Positions 30,230 to 38,781 of a stretch of 64,000 nt of DNA are shown here, piece by piece. Every line of letters starts with the position of its first letter. The stretch's first letter is position 1. Below the pieces are notes generated by a model. That model was not told the origin of the DNA and did no database searches. It saw only the letters and a list, made by a program, of their open reading frames with translations. The position numbers and the translations under genes were made by a program. Source of the DNA: Sphaerisporangium album (GTDB lineage: Bacteria > Actinomycetota > Actinomycetes > Streptosporangiales > Streptosporangiaceae); the NCBI RefSeq assembly GCF_003323745.1, contig NZ_QOIL01000011.1, positions 186,001 through 250,000 on the forward strand. Reading direction: 5' to 3'.

Positions 30230-31381
30230 GAAGTCCTGCAGGGCGCGTACCTGCGGCCGACGCTGCCAGCGGCCCATCGACTCCACCACGTCGCCCAAGA
30301 CTGTGATCGTCCGCCGCGAACGAGTGGCCCGCGCAACGCGCGCCGCTGCGAGCCCCAGAGTGGCCGCCTGATCGGGTTCGCCGATCAGGGCCAGCGCGGC
30401 CGCGTGACGGGCCTGGAAGTAGCCGACGTCGCGATATGACAGGCTGCCGCCAGCGATGATCAACTCAAGGATCTCGGCCGCCTTGGCGGGCTTGCCCGCC
30501 TCGGTGAAGCACGCGCTGCTGCGCAGCAACAGCATGTGCTCCGTGAAGGAACTGCCGAGTGTCCCCGGCTCCTCCTTCGGCACGCCGGGCAGCAGTCCGC
30601 GCGCTTCGTCGAGCTTCACCTCGACCTCGCGCACCGGCTCCCCCATCATGGCCAGGCCTAACGCCTGCTGTTGCAGTACTTCTGCCCGCACCCCAGTTGG
30701 GAGCCGCGTGCTGCTGTGCTGCGCCGCTTCCGCCAGCGTCAGCACCTTCAAGGCGTCCTGCCGGTCATAAGCGAGCTGGGACTTGCGCAGCAGCACATAC
30801 CCCTGCATGGGGCCGTCGTCAGCTTCTTGCGCCCACTCGACCGCCCGGTCGTACCAGTACGTTGCCGTGGGCAAATCCCTTAGATCGCGGTACAGCCAGC
30901 CGATGAACTCCGCGGCCTCCGCTCCCAGGGCCAGAAGTTGCCGCCGAATCTGAGGGTGAACTTCGCGGACGGAGTGCTGCATGGCCGCGATCACGGCCTG
31001 CACTCTGGGCAGAGCCGCTGATGGTCCGAGAGTGCCATCCTCCGCCTTGCTTGCGTCGAGCTGGAGGCGTAGTTCCTTCACCACGGCCCCGCCCACGTAG
31101 CGGCGAGGGTCCGTCATGACCCCCTCGACAGGTGGTAGCGTCTCCATGCTTGCCGCTGGCCAGACAACGGCGCGTTGTCTGCGGTCAGCCAGGGCCACGA
31201 GTTGACCGTTTGCCCTGAGAGCCTTGTCGAGTGCCGTGGCGACCGCCATGGTCGGTAACCGTCGTCCGTTTTCAAGATCGGCGATGTAGCTCTTGCTGCA
31301 GTGGGCCACACGAGCCAGCTCGCGGAGTGACATTTCGGCACGTAAACGTCGAAGCGCCTCACCGAACGTTTCAATGCCCAC
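30206..31381 (-). CDS. XRE-family regulator with TPR-like domain, next to the lanthipeptide genes
   Basis: 391 aa from GTG 31381 with AAGGAG at proper spacing; upstream in-frame starts would run through the repeat-rich leader. The N-terminal HTH reads FGEALRRLRAEMSLRELARV, AHCSKSYIADLENGRRLPT (Cro/C1 type, residues 5-45). The remaining 330 residues are helical repeats (YWYDRAVEWAQEADDGPM, LTLAEAAQHSSTRL, HMLLLRSSACFTEAGKPAKA). Such regulators in streptomycetes often control adjacent biosynthetic or mobile genes. The leader contains four TGTCCGC half-sites, suggesting autoregulation. It is divergent from the lanthipeptide operon, 634 nt away. Confidence 0.85.
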   Translation of the reverse strand: MGIETFGEALRRLRAEMSLRELARVAHCSKSYIADLENGRRLPTMAVATALDKALRANGQLVALADRRQRAVVWPAASMETLPPVEGVMTDPRRYVGGAVVKELRLQLDASKAEDGTLGPSAALPRVQAVIAAMQHSVREVHPQIRRQLLALGAEAAEFIGWLYRDLRDLPTATYWYDRAVEWAQEADDGPMQGYVLLRKSQLAYDRQDALKVLTLAEAAQHSSTRLPTGVRAEVLQQQALGLAMMGEPVREVEVKLDEARGLLPGVPKEEPGTLGSSFTEHMLLLRSSACFTEAGKPAKAAEILELIIAGGSLSYRDVGYFQARHAAALALIGEPDQAATLGLAAARVARATRSRRTITVLGDVVESMGRWQRRPQVRALQDFLADRPVA

Positions 31382-31397
31382 GCGGTGCTCCTTACCG

Positions 31398-31442
31398 TGT
31401 CCGCACGGTGGTGTCCGCAAACTCGCGGACACCCTGCGGACA
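31398..31442. promoter_or_regulatory. four TGTCCGC half-sites, probable operator of the XRE/TPR gene
   Basis: TGTCCGC occurs at 31398-31404 and 31412-31418, and its complement GCGGACA at 31425-31431 and 31436-31442. The inner pair forms the perfect palindrome GTGTCCGC-N6-GCGGACAC (31411-31432). It lies between the start codon at 31381 and the likely promoter, so binding would block transcription or the hairpin could act in the mRNA leader. Confidence 0.6.
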
Positions 31443-32015
31443 GCCCACGCCTAGACCCTGACTAGCGGTGCTGACAACGCTATCCCTAAGGGCTGCTTCT
31501 ACCAGCGCCCTCACCACAAAGGCGGCCCGGCCCACGGCGCGACGAACACCGGGGGGAATTCCGGCGCCTTGATCAGGAATCGAGGTCCTGACCCATGCAG
31601 AAGCGTAGAGCCATCCGAGCCCAGCGGAGTCACGAAGGGCGAGTCTCATGAGCACCGCCAGGCGGCGGCCGAGGCCATCCCCGCACACCCTCCCAAGATC
31701 GTCCACGTACCGCCCAGTTTCCTGCTGGAAGTGCTCGGGTGAACAAACGAGCGCGGAGAGCCTGCCATCGCGTTGGCCCGGCCCTCAGCGGTTGCGCCCC
31801 GGAGTCCGGACGGGGCGAGGAAGGGCCGTGGTCCTGGTGCTGCTGGTGTTCGGCGGCGCGAGGACCCCCCGCGAGACATGCCGCACTGCGTGGGGGTACG
31901 TGGCTGTCCCGGCGTGTCCAGTGGACAGCGATGACCGGCCATGGCCAGCGTGAACCCGCGCTACACCGCCCCTCCGTGAAACCCGACCAGTAGACAAACA
32001 ACGAGGAGATCATCT
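31443..32015. other. 573-nt gene-poor region between the regulator and the lanthipeptide operon
   Basis: No complete gene is convincing. One coding-like tail ends at a TGA at 31740-31742 and reads HRQAAAEAIPAHPPKIVHVP before PSFLLEVLG, possibly a gene remnant. The region should hold the lanthipeptide promoter; a GAGGAG ribosome site lies just before 32016. I see no clear -35/-10 pair. Confidence 0.4.
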
Positions 32016-33251
32016 GTGAACGGCAAGGCCACCGACGAGACGCGGGCCGCTGAATTGAGGGGCAAGCTCGCGGGCGAGCTCAGGGACGCCGGGTTCATCA
32101 CCTCGGCCTCGGTCGAAGCGGCGTTCCGCGCAGTGCCGCGGCACGCCTTCGTCCCTGCCGACACTCCGCTGGAAGTGACCTACCAGCTCGACAGCGCGGT
32201 GGTGACCAAGCGGGACGAGCACGGCGTGGCCGTCTCCTCCGTCAGCGCGGCATACATCCAGACCGCGATGCTGGAACAGGCCGAACTGAAGTCGGGTATG
32301 ACGGTGCTGGAGATCGGTTCAGGGGGCGTAAACGCGGCGATGATCGCCGAGATCGTCGGGCCGAAAGGCCGCGTCGTCTCCGTGGACATCGACCCGGAGG
32401 TGACCGACCGCGCCGCGACGCTCCTAGAAGCTGCCGGGTACGGCGACCGCGTCACAGTGCTCACGATCGACGCCGAGGACGAGATTCCCGGGTTCGAGAA
32501 GTTCAACGCGATCATCGTGACGGTCGGCGCGTGGGACCTGGCTCCGGCCTGGCTGCGCCAGTTGGCCGAGGACGGCACGCTGGTGGTGCCGTTGCGGATG
32601 AACGGCATCAGCCGCTCCATCGCGTTCCGCCGCGTCAACAACCACTTGGCCAGTACATCCGCCGTGGTCTGCGGATTCGTCCCGATGCAGGGCACCGGGG
32701 AGCACATCGATCAGGAACTTCGGTTGCCGGACCCGAACGGCCACATGGTCACGCTGCGATTCGACGACAGGGCACCCAACAACCCGAGCCTGCTGGACGG
32801 TGTCCTGGCCACCGAACGCAGCGAAGTATGGTCCGGGGTCACCATCAAGAACGGCGTGTCATTCGCCGACCTGCACCTGTGGTTCGCCAGCTTCCTGCCG
32901 GGTTTCTGCAGACTCGCCGCGCAGGAAGGAACCGAGCTGGCGCAGGAGCGCAAGACGTGGTTCCCGTTCGCCGGCGTACACGGCGACTCCTTCGCCTACC
33001 TGTCGGTGCGGCCCGCGCTGGAGGGCACGGGTGTGGAATTCGGGGCACGCGCGTACGGGCCGCACGGCCAGGAGGCCGCGGCCGCAATGATCAAGCAGAT
33101 TCAGGCGTGGGACGAGCGGGCCCGGAACCGGGCAGAGCCGATGTTCGCCTACTGGCCGACCGGCAGCAACGCCCCCACCCGCCTGCCGGACGGTACGGCG
33201 ACCTTCAACAAGACCCACGGTCTTGTCACGATCTCCTGGCCCACCGGCTGA
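32016..33251 (+). CDS. FxLD-system protein-aspartate O-methyltransferase (LanS-like, PIMT fold)
   Basis: 411 aa from GTG 32016 (GAGGAG upstream). The N-terminal half is a PIMT/PCMT-type methyltransferase: FRAVPRHAFVP near residue 33, VLEIGSGGVNAAMIAEI (SAM motif I) near residue 100, VVSVDID and FNAIIVTVGAWDLAPAWL, then LVVPLRM. The C-terminal ~190 residues are an extra domain absent from housekeeping PIMTs but present in RiPP-associated members. Family knowledge: such enzymes methylate an aspartate in class I lanthipeptides, leading through succinimide to isoaspartate. The likely target is an Asp in the DDGCG core of the next gene. It is first in an operon of six genes. Confidence 0.88.
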   Translation: MNGKATDETRAAELRGKLAGELRDAGFITSASVEAAFRAVPRHAFVPADTPLEVTYQLDSAVVTKRDEHGVAVSSVSAAYIQTAMLEQAELKSGMTVLEIGSGGVNAAMIAEIVGPKGRVVSVDIDPEVTDRAATLLEAAGYGDRVTVLTIDAEDEIPGFEKFNAIIVTVGAWDLAPAWLRQLAEDGTLVVPLRMNGISRSIAFRRVNNHLASTSAVVCGFVPMQGTGEHIDQELRLPDPNGHMVTLRFDDRAPNNPSLLDGVLATERSEVWSGVTIKNGVSFADLHLWFASFLPGFCRLAAQEGTELAQERKTWFPFAGVHGDSFAYLSVRPALEGTGVEFGARAYGPHGQEAAAAMIKQIQAWDERARNRAEPMFAYWPTGSNAPTRLPDGTATFNKTHGLVTISWPTG

Positions 33252-33306
33252 CCAGCCGCTCAGCCAGGATGCCTTACCCCCAACCCAATGTGAGGAGTGT
33301 GATCCG

Positions 33307-33504
33307 ATGACCCCATCGCTGACCCTCGACGCCACCGACATCCAGAACCTGGCGGGCGGCGTGGCCGACGAGGAGTTCGAGCTGGACATGCGCGTTGTGG
33401 AGGCGACCACACCGCTGGTGACCATGATGTGCGCCACCGACGACGGATGCGGCACCACATGCAGCACCAGCGCGTGTAGCACCAGTTCCAACGACCCGTC
33501 CTGA
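33307..33504 (+). CDS. FxLD-family lanthipeptide precursor peptide
   Basis: 65 aa from ATG 33307 with GAGGAG nine bases upstream. The leader contains the class motif F24-E-L-D27 in EEFELDMRVVE. The core is Cys/Thr/Ser-rich: MMCATDDGCGTTCSTSACST, with Cys42, 48, 52 and 57 and about eleven Ser/Thr as dehydration sites (residues 44 to 65). Up to four lanthionine/methyllanthionine rings are possible. Asp45-Asp46-Gly47 is the expected substrate of the upstream methyltransferase because Asp-Gly favours succinimide formation. The cleavage site is not marked by a double-Gly; it probably lies around residues 32-40. Ring pattern is unknown. Confidence 0.92.
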   Translation: MTPSLTLDATDIQNLAGGVADEEFELDMRVVEATTPLVTMMCATDDGCGTTCSTSACSTSSNDPS

Positions 33505-33582
33505 ATCACTCTCTGCCGCCGACGTCCAGCGACAACTTGGGCGTCGGCGGTGCGGTTCCCGATCGACCAAGGAGAGGGGATC

Positions 33583-36500
33583 ATGGTAAGCGTTCCCCCG
33601 CGCTACCAGCACACCGGCCTTGTGGTGGTGCGAGCGAGCACCGACCAGGGCGACCTCGAACTACCCGAACATCTTGATCTGGATCTGGGCGATCCCGCCG
33701 CCTTCCTACCGGAAGGCCGAGCCTGGCTGGCGAAGACATGGGCACGCGGCGACGTCCGCGAGGCCCTCCTGATCGCCAGTCCTGCGCTGGCCACTCGCAT
33801 CAACGCCCTGATCGACTCTGCCACAGCCTCGGCCAACGACGTGCGCCGCGCCATCCTGTCTACCGCCACCTACCTGCTGCGCTGGCAGCGCCGCCCGACT
33901 CCGTTTGGGCTGTTCGCCGGAGTTGCCACAGCCGACATCGGGCCCGCACATGCCGAGATCGGCACCCGGCACCAGGCGTTCGCGCGAGTGGACGGAGACT
34001 GGATCACCCGCCTTGTAGACCAGATCGAGCGGCATCAACGCCTGCGCCCGCACCTGACGGTGATTGCCAACAGCCTCGGCGTCGTCCGCAACGGCCGCTT
34101 CATCGTGGCCACCCGGGCACAAGGCGACACCCGCGACTCCGGGCATGAGGTGTCGGTACGTCTGACCCGGCCCATGCGACTCGTGCTGACGTTGGCCACG
34201 GCACCGATCCGGTTCGACCAGCTCACCGCTCAACTGGCCGGGTGCTTCCCGGAAACTCCTGCGGAGAAGATCCTCGCGCTGCTACACACGCTGGTGGACC
34301 AGCACATCCTGATCACGAACCTGCGTCCGCCGATGACGGCCGCTGACCCGCTGTCTCATCTGCTCGATGTCCTGCACGACGCTGGCGGTGAGGACCTGGC
34401 CGAGGTCTCGGCGCTGCTGCGCGACCTCGAACACCTCCGCGACCTGCTGGCCCGCCACAACGCTGTCGCCGACCCCGAACAGGCCGCCGCGATCCGCGCC
34501 ACGACCAGCACGCACATGGCGACGCTCGCCTCCGGTTCTCGACCGGCCACGGGTCTGGCCATCGACGTAGCCCTCGACGCGTGGATCACCATCCCGGAAC
34601 CGGTACTGCAAGAGGCCGCACGCGCCGCCACCGTCCTGCTGCGGCTGTCCACCGAGCCGTTCGGCCGCACCGCCTGGATGGACTACCACGCCCGCTTCCT
34701 GGCTCGCTATGGCCCCGGCGCCCTCGTTCCGGTGAAAGAGCTGGTGGCCGACTCCGGGCTTGGCTTCCCCGCCGGCTACCTCGGTGCCCCCCGCGCCCGG
34801 CCCACCTGGCGCACGCTCACCGAGCGAGATGCCCACCTGCTGGCCCTCATTCAGAAAGCCACCATGACCGGAGCCGAGATCACCCTTACCGACGCAGACA
34901 TCACGGCCCTGACGGTAGGTGACCACGACACCGTCTTGACGCCACAGCGTGTGGAGATCGGTGTCGCCCTGCATGCCACATCCACCGAGGCGATCAACCG
35001 CGGCAAGTTCGGGCTGCGCGTCGTTGCCGCGCCTCGGGCCTGCACCAGCATGGCCGGACGATTCACCCACCTGCTGAATGAGGACCAGCAGACGCGGCTG
35101 GCCGCGTCCCACAGGCACCACGACGGTGCCATCGCGGCGCAGTTGTCCTTCCCACCCCGCCGCCCCCACAACGAGAACGTCACGCGCGTCCCACCGCTCG
35201 TCCCCGAGGTCGTGCATCTGGGCGAGCACCCCGGCAACAACGCAATCGACGTCGGAGACCTGGCGGTCACCGCTGATGCCGCTCACCTGCACCTGGTGCA
35301 GTCCTCCACTGGTCGGCTCGTCGTCCCTCGGCCCGGACACGCGTTGGACACCGTCGTGCAGACACCACCGTTGGCCCGCTTCCTCGCCGAGATCGCCGAC
35401 GCCCGCAGCGCGGTCTACCGGCCGTTCAGCTACGGTGCCGCGCGCACCCTGCCGTACCTGCCGCGCATCCGCTACCAGCGCACCATCCTGGCCGCCGCCC
35501 GCTGGCTCCTCACCCCCGCCGACCTGCAACCCGGCGTCGGCCAGGACTGGGACGCCGCCCTGCAGGCGTGGCGACACCAGAGGCGAGCACCGGCGCGCGT
35601 CCTGCTGTGCCACGAGGACCTCCGGCTCCCGCTCGACCTCGATCAGCCACTGGACCGCGCCGTCCTTCGGACACGGCTGGGGCGAGCTGGGCGAGTTGAG
35701 CTGCAAGAGGACCACCCGCCGGAGGGGTTCGGCTGGATCGGGCGGCCAGCCGAACTGCTGATCCCGCTGACCGCGACCGACTCGCCTCCGCGCCACCTGC
35801 CGATCACCACAGCACCGGGTCTTGCTCTCCGACCGGGCGATGCCCCGGTGCTGTGCGCCCACCTGGTGGGCAACCCGGCGCGATTCGATGACATCCTCAC
35901 CCGCCACCTGCCCGCCCTCGTCTCCGAGGTCGCCGACCTGGTCACCTGCTGGTGGGTGCGCCGACACCGAGACATGATCCGGCTCGACGCCGACCAGCAC
36001 CTCGCCGTGTTCCTGCGCCTGACTGATTCCCGCCAGTACGGACCGGTAGCGGCGCGCCTAGCCGCGCTCGCCGCCCACCTGGAGGCGCGTGGACTGCCCG
36101 CGCACCTCACCTTGGCCACCTACCGCGAGCAGCCCGGCCGATATGGCGAAGGCGCGGCCCTTACGGCGGCCGAGCAGGTGTTCGCGGCCGACACCCGAGC
36201 GGCCATCACGCAGATCACGATGGCCACCAGCACCGGATTGTCCGGTCAGGCGCTGGCCGCCGCGTCCATGGCGCACCTGGCCGCCGCGTTCGCCCCCGAC
36301 CGCCTCATCGGGTACCGGACGCTGGTTCGCCATCTGGAGCAGCAGACCGGGACGCTGGATCGGGCGCTGCGCAACCAGGCGCTCGACTGGAGTGATCCCA
36401 CCGGGGACTACCAGGCCGTGCGCACTCTGCCGGACGGCGAAGCCGTCGCCGCCGCCTGGCAGGCGCGCGATGCGGTGCTGGCCGACTACCATCACGCCCT

Positions 36501-36651
36501 CGCCCAGCAGCGCACGCCCGCCACAGTTCTGCGGACCCTGCTGCATGACCACCACGTGCGAGCCCTCGGCGTCGATCCCGAGTTCGAGAAGGTGACGATC
36601 CGCCTCACCCGCGCGGCCGCAATGCGCCGTCTCGCCTTGGCAGGTGCTTAG
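33583..36651 (+). CDS. class I lantibiotic dehydratase (LanB), full length
   Basis: 1022 aa from ATG 33583 with AAGGAGAGGGG; a GTG at 33550 would place this site inside the gene. The N-terminal glutamylation domain starts near residue 30 and includes the conserved RWQRRPTPFGLFAGVA near residue 104. The C-terminal elimination (SpaB-C) domain includes TYREQPGRYGEGAALTAAEQ, VFAADTR. It should use Glu-tRNA to glutamylate Ser/Thr of the precursor and then eliminate glutamate, giving dehydro-residues. It is followed with a one-base overlap by lanC. Having both domains, it should act without help, which makes the separate SpaB-C-like protein downstream notable. Confidence 0.93.
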   Translation: MVSVPPRYQHTGLVVVRASTDQGDLELPEHLDLDLGDPAAFLPEGRAWLAKTWARGDVREALLIASPALATRINALIDSATASANDVRRAILSTATYLLRWQRRPTPFGLFAGVATADIGPAHAEIGTRHQAFARVDGDWITRLVDQIERHQRLRPHLTVIANSLGVVRNGRFIVATRAQGDTRDSGHEVSVRLTRPMRLVLTLATAPIRFDQLTAQLAGCFPETPAEKILALLHTLVDQHILITNLRPPMTAADPLSHLLDVLHDAGGEDLAEVSALLRDLEHLRDLLARHNAVADPEQAAAIRATTSTHMATLASGSRPATGLAIDVALDAWITIPEPVLQEAARAATVLLRLSTEPFGRTAWMDYHARFLARYGPGALVPVKELVADSGLGFPAGYLGAPRARPTWRTLTERDAHLLALIQKATMTGAEITLTDADITALTVGDHDTVLTPQRVEIGVALHATSTEAINRGKFGLRVVAAPRACTSMAGRFTHLLNEDQQTRLAASHRHHDGAIAAQLSFPPRRPHNENVTRVPPLVPEVVHLGEHPGNNAIDVGDLAVTADAAHLHLVQSSTGRLVVPRPGHALDTVVQTPPLARFLAEIADARSAVYRPFSYGAARTLPYLPRIRYQRTILAAARWLLTPADLQPGVGQDWDAALQAWRHQRRAPARVLLCHEDLRLPLDLDQPLDRAVLRTRLGRAGRVELQEDHPPEGFGWIGRPAELLIPLTATDSPPRHLPITTAPGLALRPGDAPVLCAHLVGNPARFDDILTRHLPALVSEVADLVTCWWVRRHRDMIRLDADQHLAVFLRLTDSRQYGPVAARLAALAAHLEARGLPAHLTLATYREQPGRYGEGAALTAAEQVFAADTRAAITQITMATSTGLSGQALAAASMAHLAAAFAPDRLIGYRTLVRHLEQQTGTLDRALRNQALDWSDPTGDYQAVRTLPDGEAVAAAWQARDAVLADYHHALAQQRTPATVLRTLLHDHHVRALGVDPEFEKVTIRLTRAAAMRRLALAGA

Positions 36652-37829
36652 TGAGCAGCAGGACGAGTGAAACGGTGCAGCTCACCCCGCACGACGTGGA
36701 GCGGCAATCACTGGCTAAGGGGTCTGCCGCGACCGCGCTCCTACACATCGAGCGGGCCTTGAGCGGCACTGGGGGCTGGGCAACCGCTCACGCCCACATC
36801 AAGCAGGTCGCGAACGGGCCGATCGACGGCGCACCGCACGCCGGCCTCTACTACGGGGCACCCGCCGTCGCGTTCGTCCTGCACGCCGCCAGCGCCAGCC
36901 GCGATGCCCGCTACCAGGCGGCGGCCCACGCCCTGGACAAGCACGTCGCGCGCCTGGCCCAGCGACGTCTGGCCACCGCGGCGGAGCGGATGGGACGACG
37001 CCTCCCTGCCTCGTTCGCCGAATTCGACCTCTTCCGAGGGCTGGCCGGGATCGGCGGGCTGCTGCTCCTACGAGCTCCCGGCAGCGACCTGCTGGCCGAG
37101 GTCCTCGACTATATGATCCGGTTGACCAAACCACGCCGCATCGACGGGCAAGAGCTGCCGGGCTGGTGGGTCGATCACGATCCCGACCCGCTGATCCCAA
37201 CGCCTGGCGGGCACGTCAATCTTGGCCTCGCGCACGGCGCGGCCGGGCCGCTCGCTCTGCTGTCCCTGGCCGCGCTGCGCGGCTGCGAGGTTCCGGGCCA
37301 GATCGACGCCCTCCACGGGCTGTGCCACTGGTTCGACCGATGGCGGCAGTCCTCGGCGGAAGGGTTGTGGTGGCCTCAGTGGCTCACCCGCGACGAAATG
37401 CGAACCGGCCGCACCACCCAGCAGAGGCAAGGGTGGCCGTCCTGGTGCTACGGGACGGCCGGGATCGCGCGCGCACTGCAACTCGCCGCCCTGGCAACGC
37501 GCGACCCCATCCATCGTGGGATCGCCGAGAAGGCCATGGTTGAGTGCCTCACCGATCAGCAACTCAGCAAGATCACAGGGACGGGGCTGTGCCATGGCAT
37601 GGCCGGGGTCTATCAGACCGCGTTCCGGGCCGCTGGCGACGCCGCCAATGCCGCAATCGGCCAACGACTCCCCGCGCTCGCCGCCGCGCTGGCCCAGCGT
37701 GCGGCTGACGGCCAGGACGATCCTGGAGGGCTGCCGGATGGAGCCGCCGGGGTTGGGCTGGCCCTGGAAACCGCGCGGCAGGCCACTCCTCCACGTTCGG
37801 GATGGGACGCATGCCTCCTCATCACTTGA
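36651..37829 (+). CDS. lanthionine synthetase C-family cyclase (LanC)
   Basis: 392 aa from GTG 36651, overlapping the lanB stop. The toroidal LanC fold is indicated by GLYYGAPAVAFVLHAA, FRGLAGIGGLLLL, NLGLAHGAAGPLALLSL, then zinc-site WCYGTAGIARAL and GLCHGMAGVYQTAF, giving Cys, Cys-His ligands as in NisC. LPDGAAGVGLALE closes the ring. It should catalyse thiol addition of Cys onto dehydro-residues, forming lanthionine rings in the FxLD precursor. The next gene overlaps its 3' end by 28 nt in another frame, so the operon is tightly coupled. Confidence 0.93.
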   Translation: MSSRTSETVQLTPHDVERQSLAKGSAATALLHIERALSGTGGWATAHAHIKQVANGPIDGAPHAGLYYGAPAVAFVLHAASASRDARYQAAAHALDKHVARLAQRRLATAAERMGRRLPASFAEFDLFRGLAGIGGLLLLRAPGSDLLAEVLDYMIRLTKPRRIDGQELPGWWVDHDPDPLIPTPGGHVNLGLAHGAAGPLALLSLAALRGCEVPGQIDALHGLCHWFDRWRQSSAEGLWWPQWLTRDEMRTGRTTQQRQGWPSWCYGTAGIARALQLAALATRDPIHRGIAEKAMVECLTDQQLSKITGTGLCHGMAGVYQTAFRAAGDAANAAIGQRLPALAAALAQRAADGQDDPGGLPDGAAGVGLALETARQATPPRSGWDACLLIT

Positions 37830-38779
37830 CGACCACGGCCCCGCACCAGCTCGCCGCTGGTGTCCTCGCCTTTCTTGCAGGGGTAGATCTCGACACGGTG
37901 GCCGCCGATACGGGTGTGGACCCGGGTGACCTCGATGAGGCCGCCATCGCCTTCCAGGCCGCGGGGCTCGCGGCGCTCGAACGCCGCGCTGAGACCGGCT
38001 GGTATCAGCTACGCGTCCAGTTTCCCGACTGGGACACCGCCGAGGAGATCAGCGCCCACCACCTCGGGCCCCGTCTGGAACAGCTTCAGGGGCGCGGGGC
38101 TGTCAACGGCTGGTGGTTCCTGCGTAAGCCTCCTGGCTGGCGGCTGCGTCTGCGGGAAGCCGACGTTCCCGCCGTTGACCAGGTGCTCGATGAGCTGACC
38201 GCAGCAGGGGCACTCACCCGCTGGTGGCCGACCATTTACGAGCCGGAAACCGCCGCATTCGGCGGACCAGACGGGATGCAGGCCGCGCACGATCTGTTCT
38301 GCGCCGACAGCCTCGGCGCGCTGGAGTTCGCCCGCCAGGACAGTCCCAGCCTCGGCCGCCGTGAACTGTCCATCGTGCTGATCAACGCCCTGCTCCAGGC
38401 GGCCGGCCTGGACTGGTTCGAGCGCGGCGACGTGTTCGCCCGCGCGACTCAGCTACGACCAGCACCTGCCCCCGCCGACACCGGCCGCCTCGAAGCGCTG
38501 ACCACCAACGTGCGCACGCTGCTGTCCATCCCCGCCCAAGCCGACACCCAACCGTTCGAGCCCGGTGGGCCCGCCGCGTTCGCTGCGCCGTGGCTCACCG
38601 CCTGGCAGACCGCCGGCAACCAGCTCGGCCGCGCCGCTGCCGAAGGCCGTCTTGACCGCGGGTTACGGGCCCTCCTCACTCACGTCGTGATCTTCCACTG
38701 GAACCGGCTCGGCCTGTCGGCCACCACGCAAGGCATCCTCTCCCGCGCGGCCACGGCCGCCTTCCTTCCCGAGACTTGA
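37802..38779 (+). CDS. thiopeptide-type bacteriocin biosynthesis (SpaB-C-like) protein
   Basis: 325 aa from ATG 37802 (ATG 37811 is an alternative). After an N-terminal helical part, WYQLRVQFPDWDTAEEISAH, GPRLEQLQGRGAVNGWWFLR and GWRLRLRE match the domain found at the C-terminus of lantibiotic dehydratases and as separate proteins in thiopeptide clusters. MQAAHDLFCADSLGALEF near residue 160 and an HWNRLGLS motif close the domain. It could assist glutamate elimination or bind precursor; because LanB already has this domain, the role is unclear. It overlaps lanC by 28 nt. Confidence 0.85.
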   Translation: MGRMPPHHLTTTAPHQLAAGVLAFLAGVDLDTVAADTGVDPGDLDEAAIAFQAAGLAALERRAETGWYQLRVQFPDWDTAEEISAHHLGPRLEQLQGRGAVNGWWFLRKPPGWRLRLREADVPAVDQVLDELTAAGALTRWWPTIYEPETAAFGGPDGMQAAHDLFCADSLGALEFARQDSPSLGRRELSIVLINALLQAAGLDWFERGDVFARATQLRPAPAPADTGRLEALTTNVRTLLSIPAQADTQPFEPGGPAAFAAPWLTAWQTAGNQLGRAAAEGRLDRGLRALLTHVVIFHWNRLGLSATTQGILSRAATAAFLPET

Positions 38780-38781
38780 TC

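Noticed and set aside
31648-31953. 101-aa frame upstream of the lanthipeptide operon
   Set aside because: Arg/Pro-rich with no ribosome site or domain; another frame here has only a short coding-like tail.
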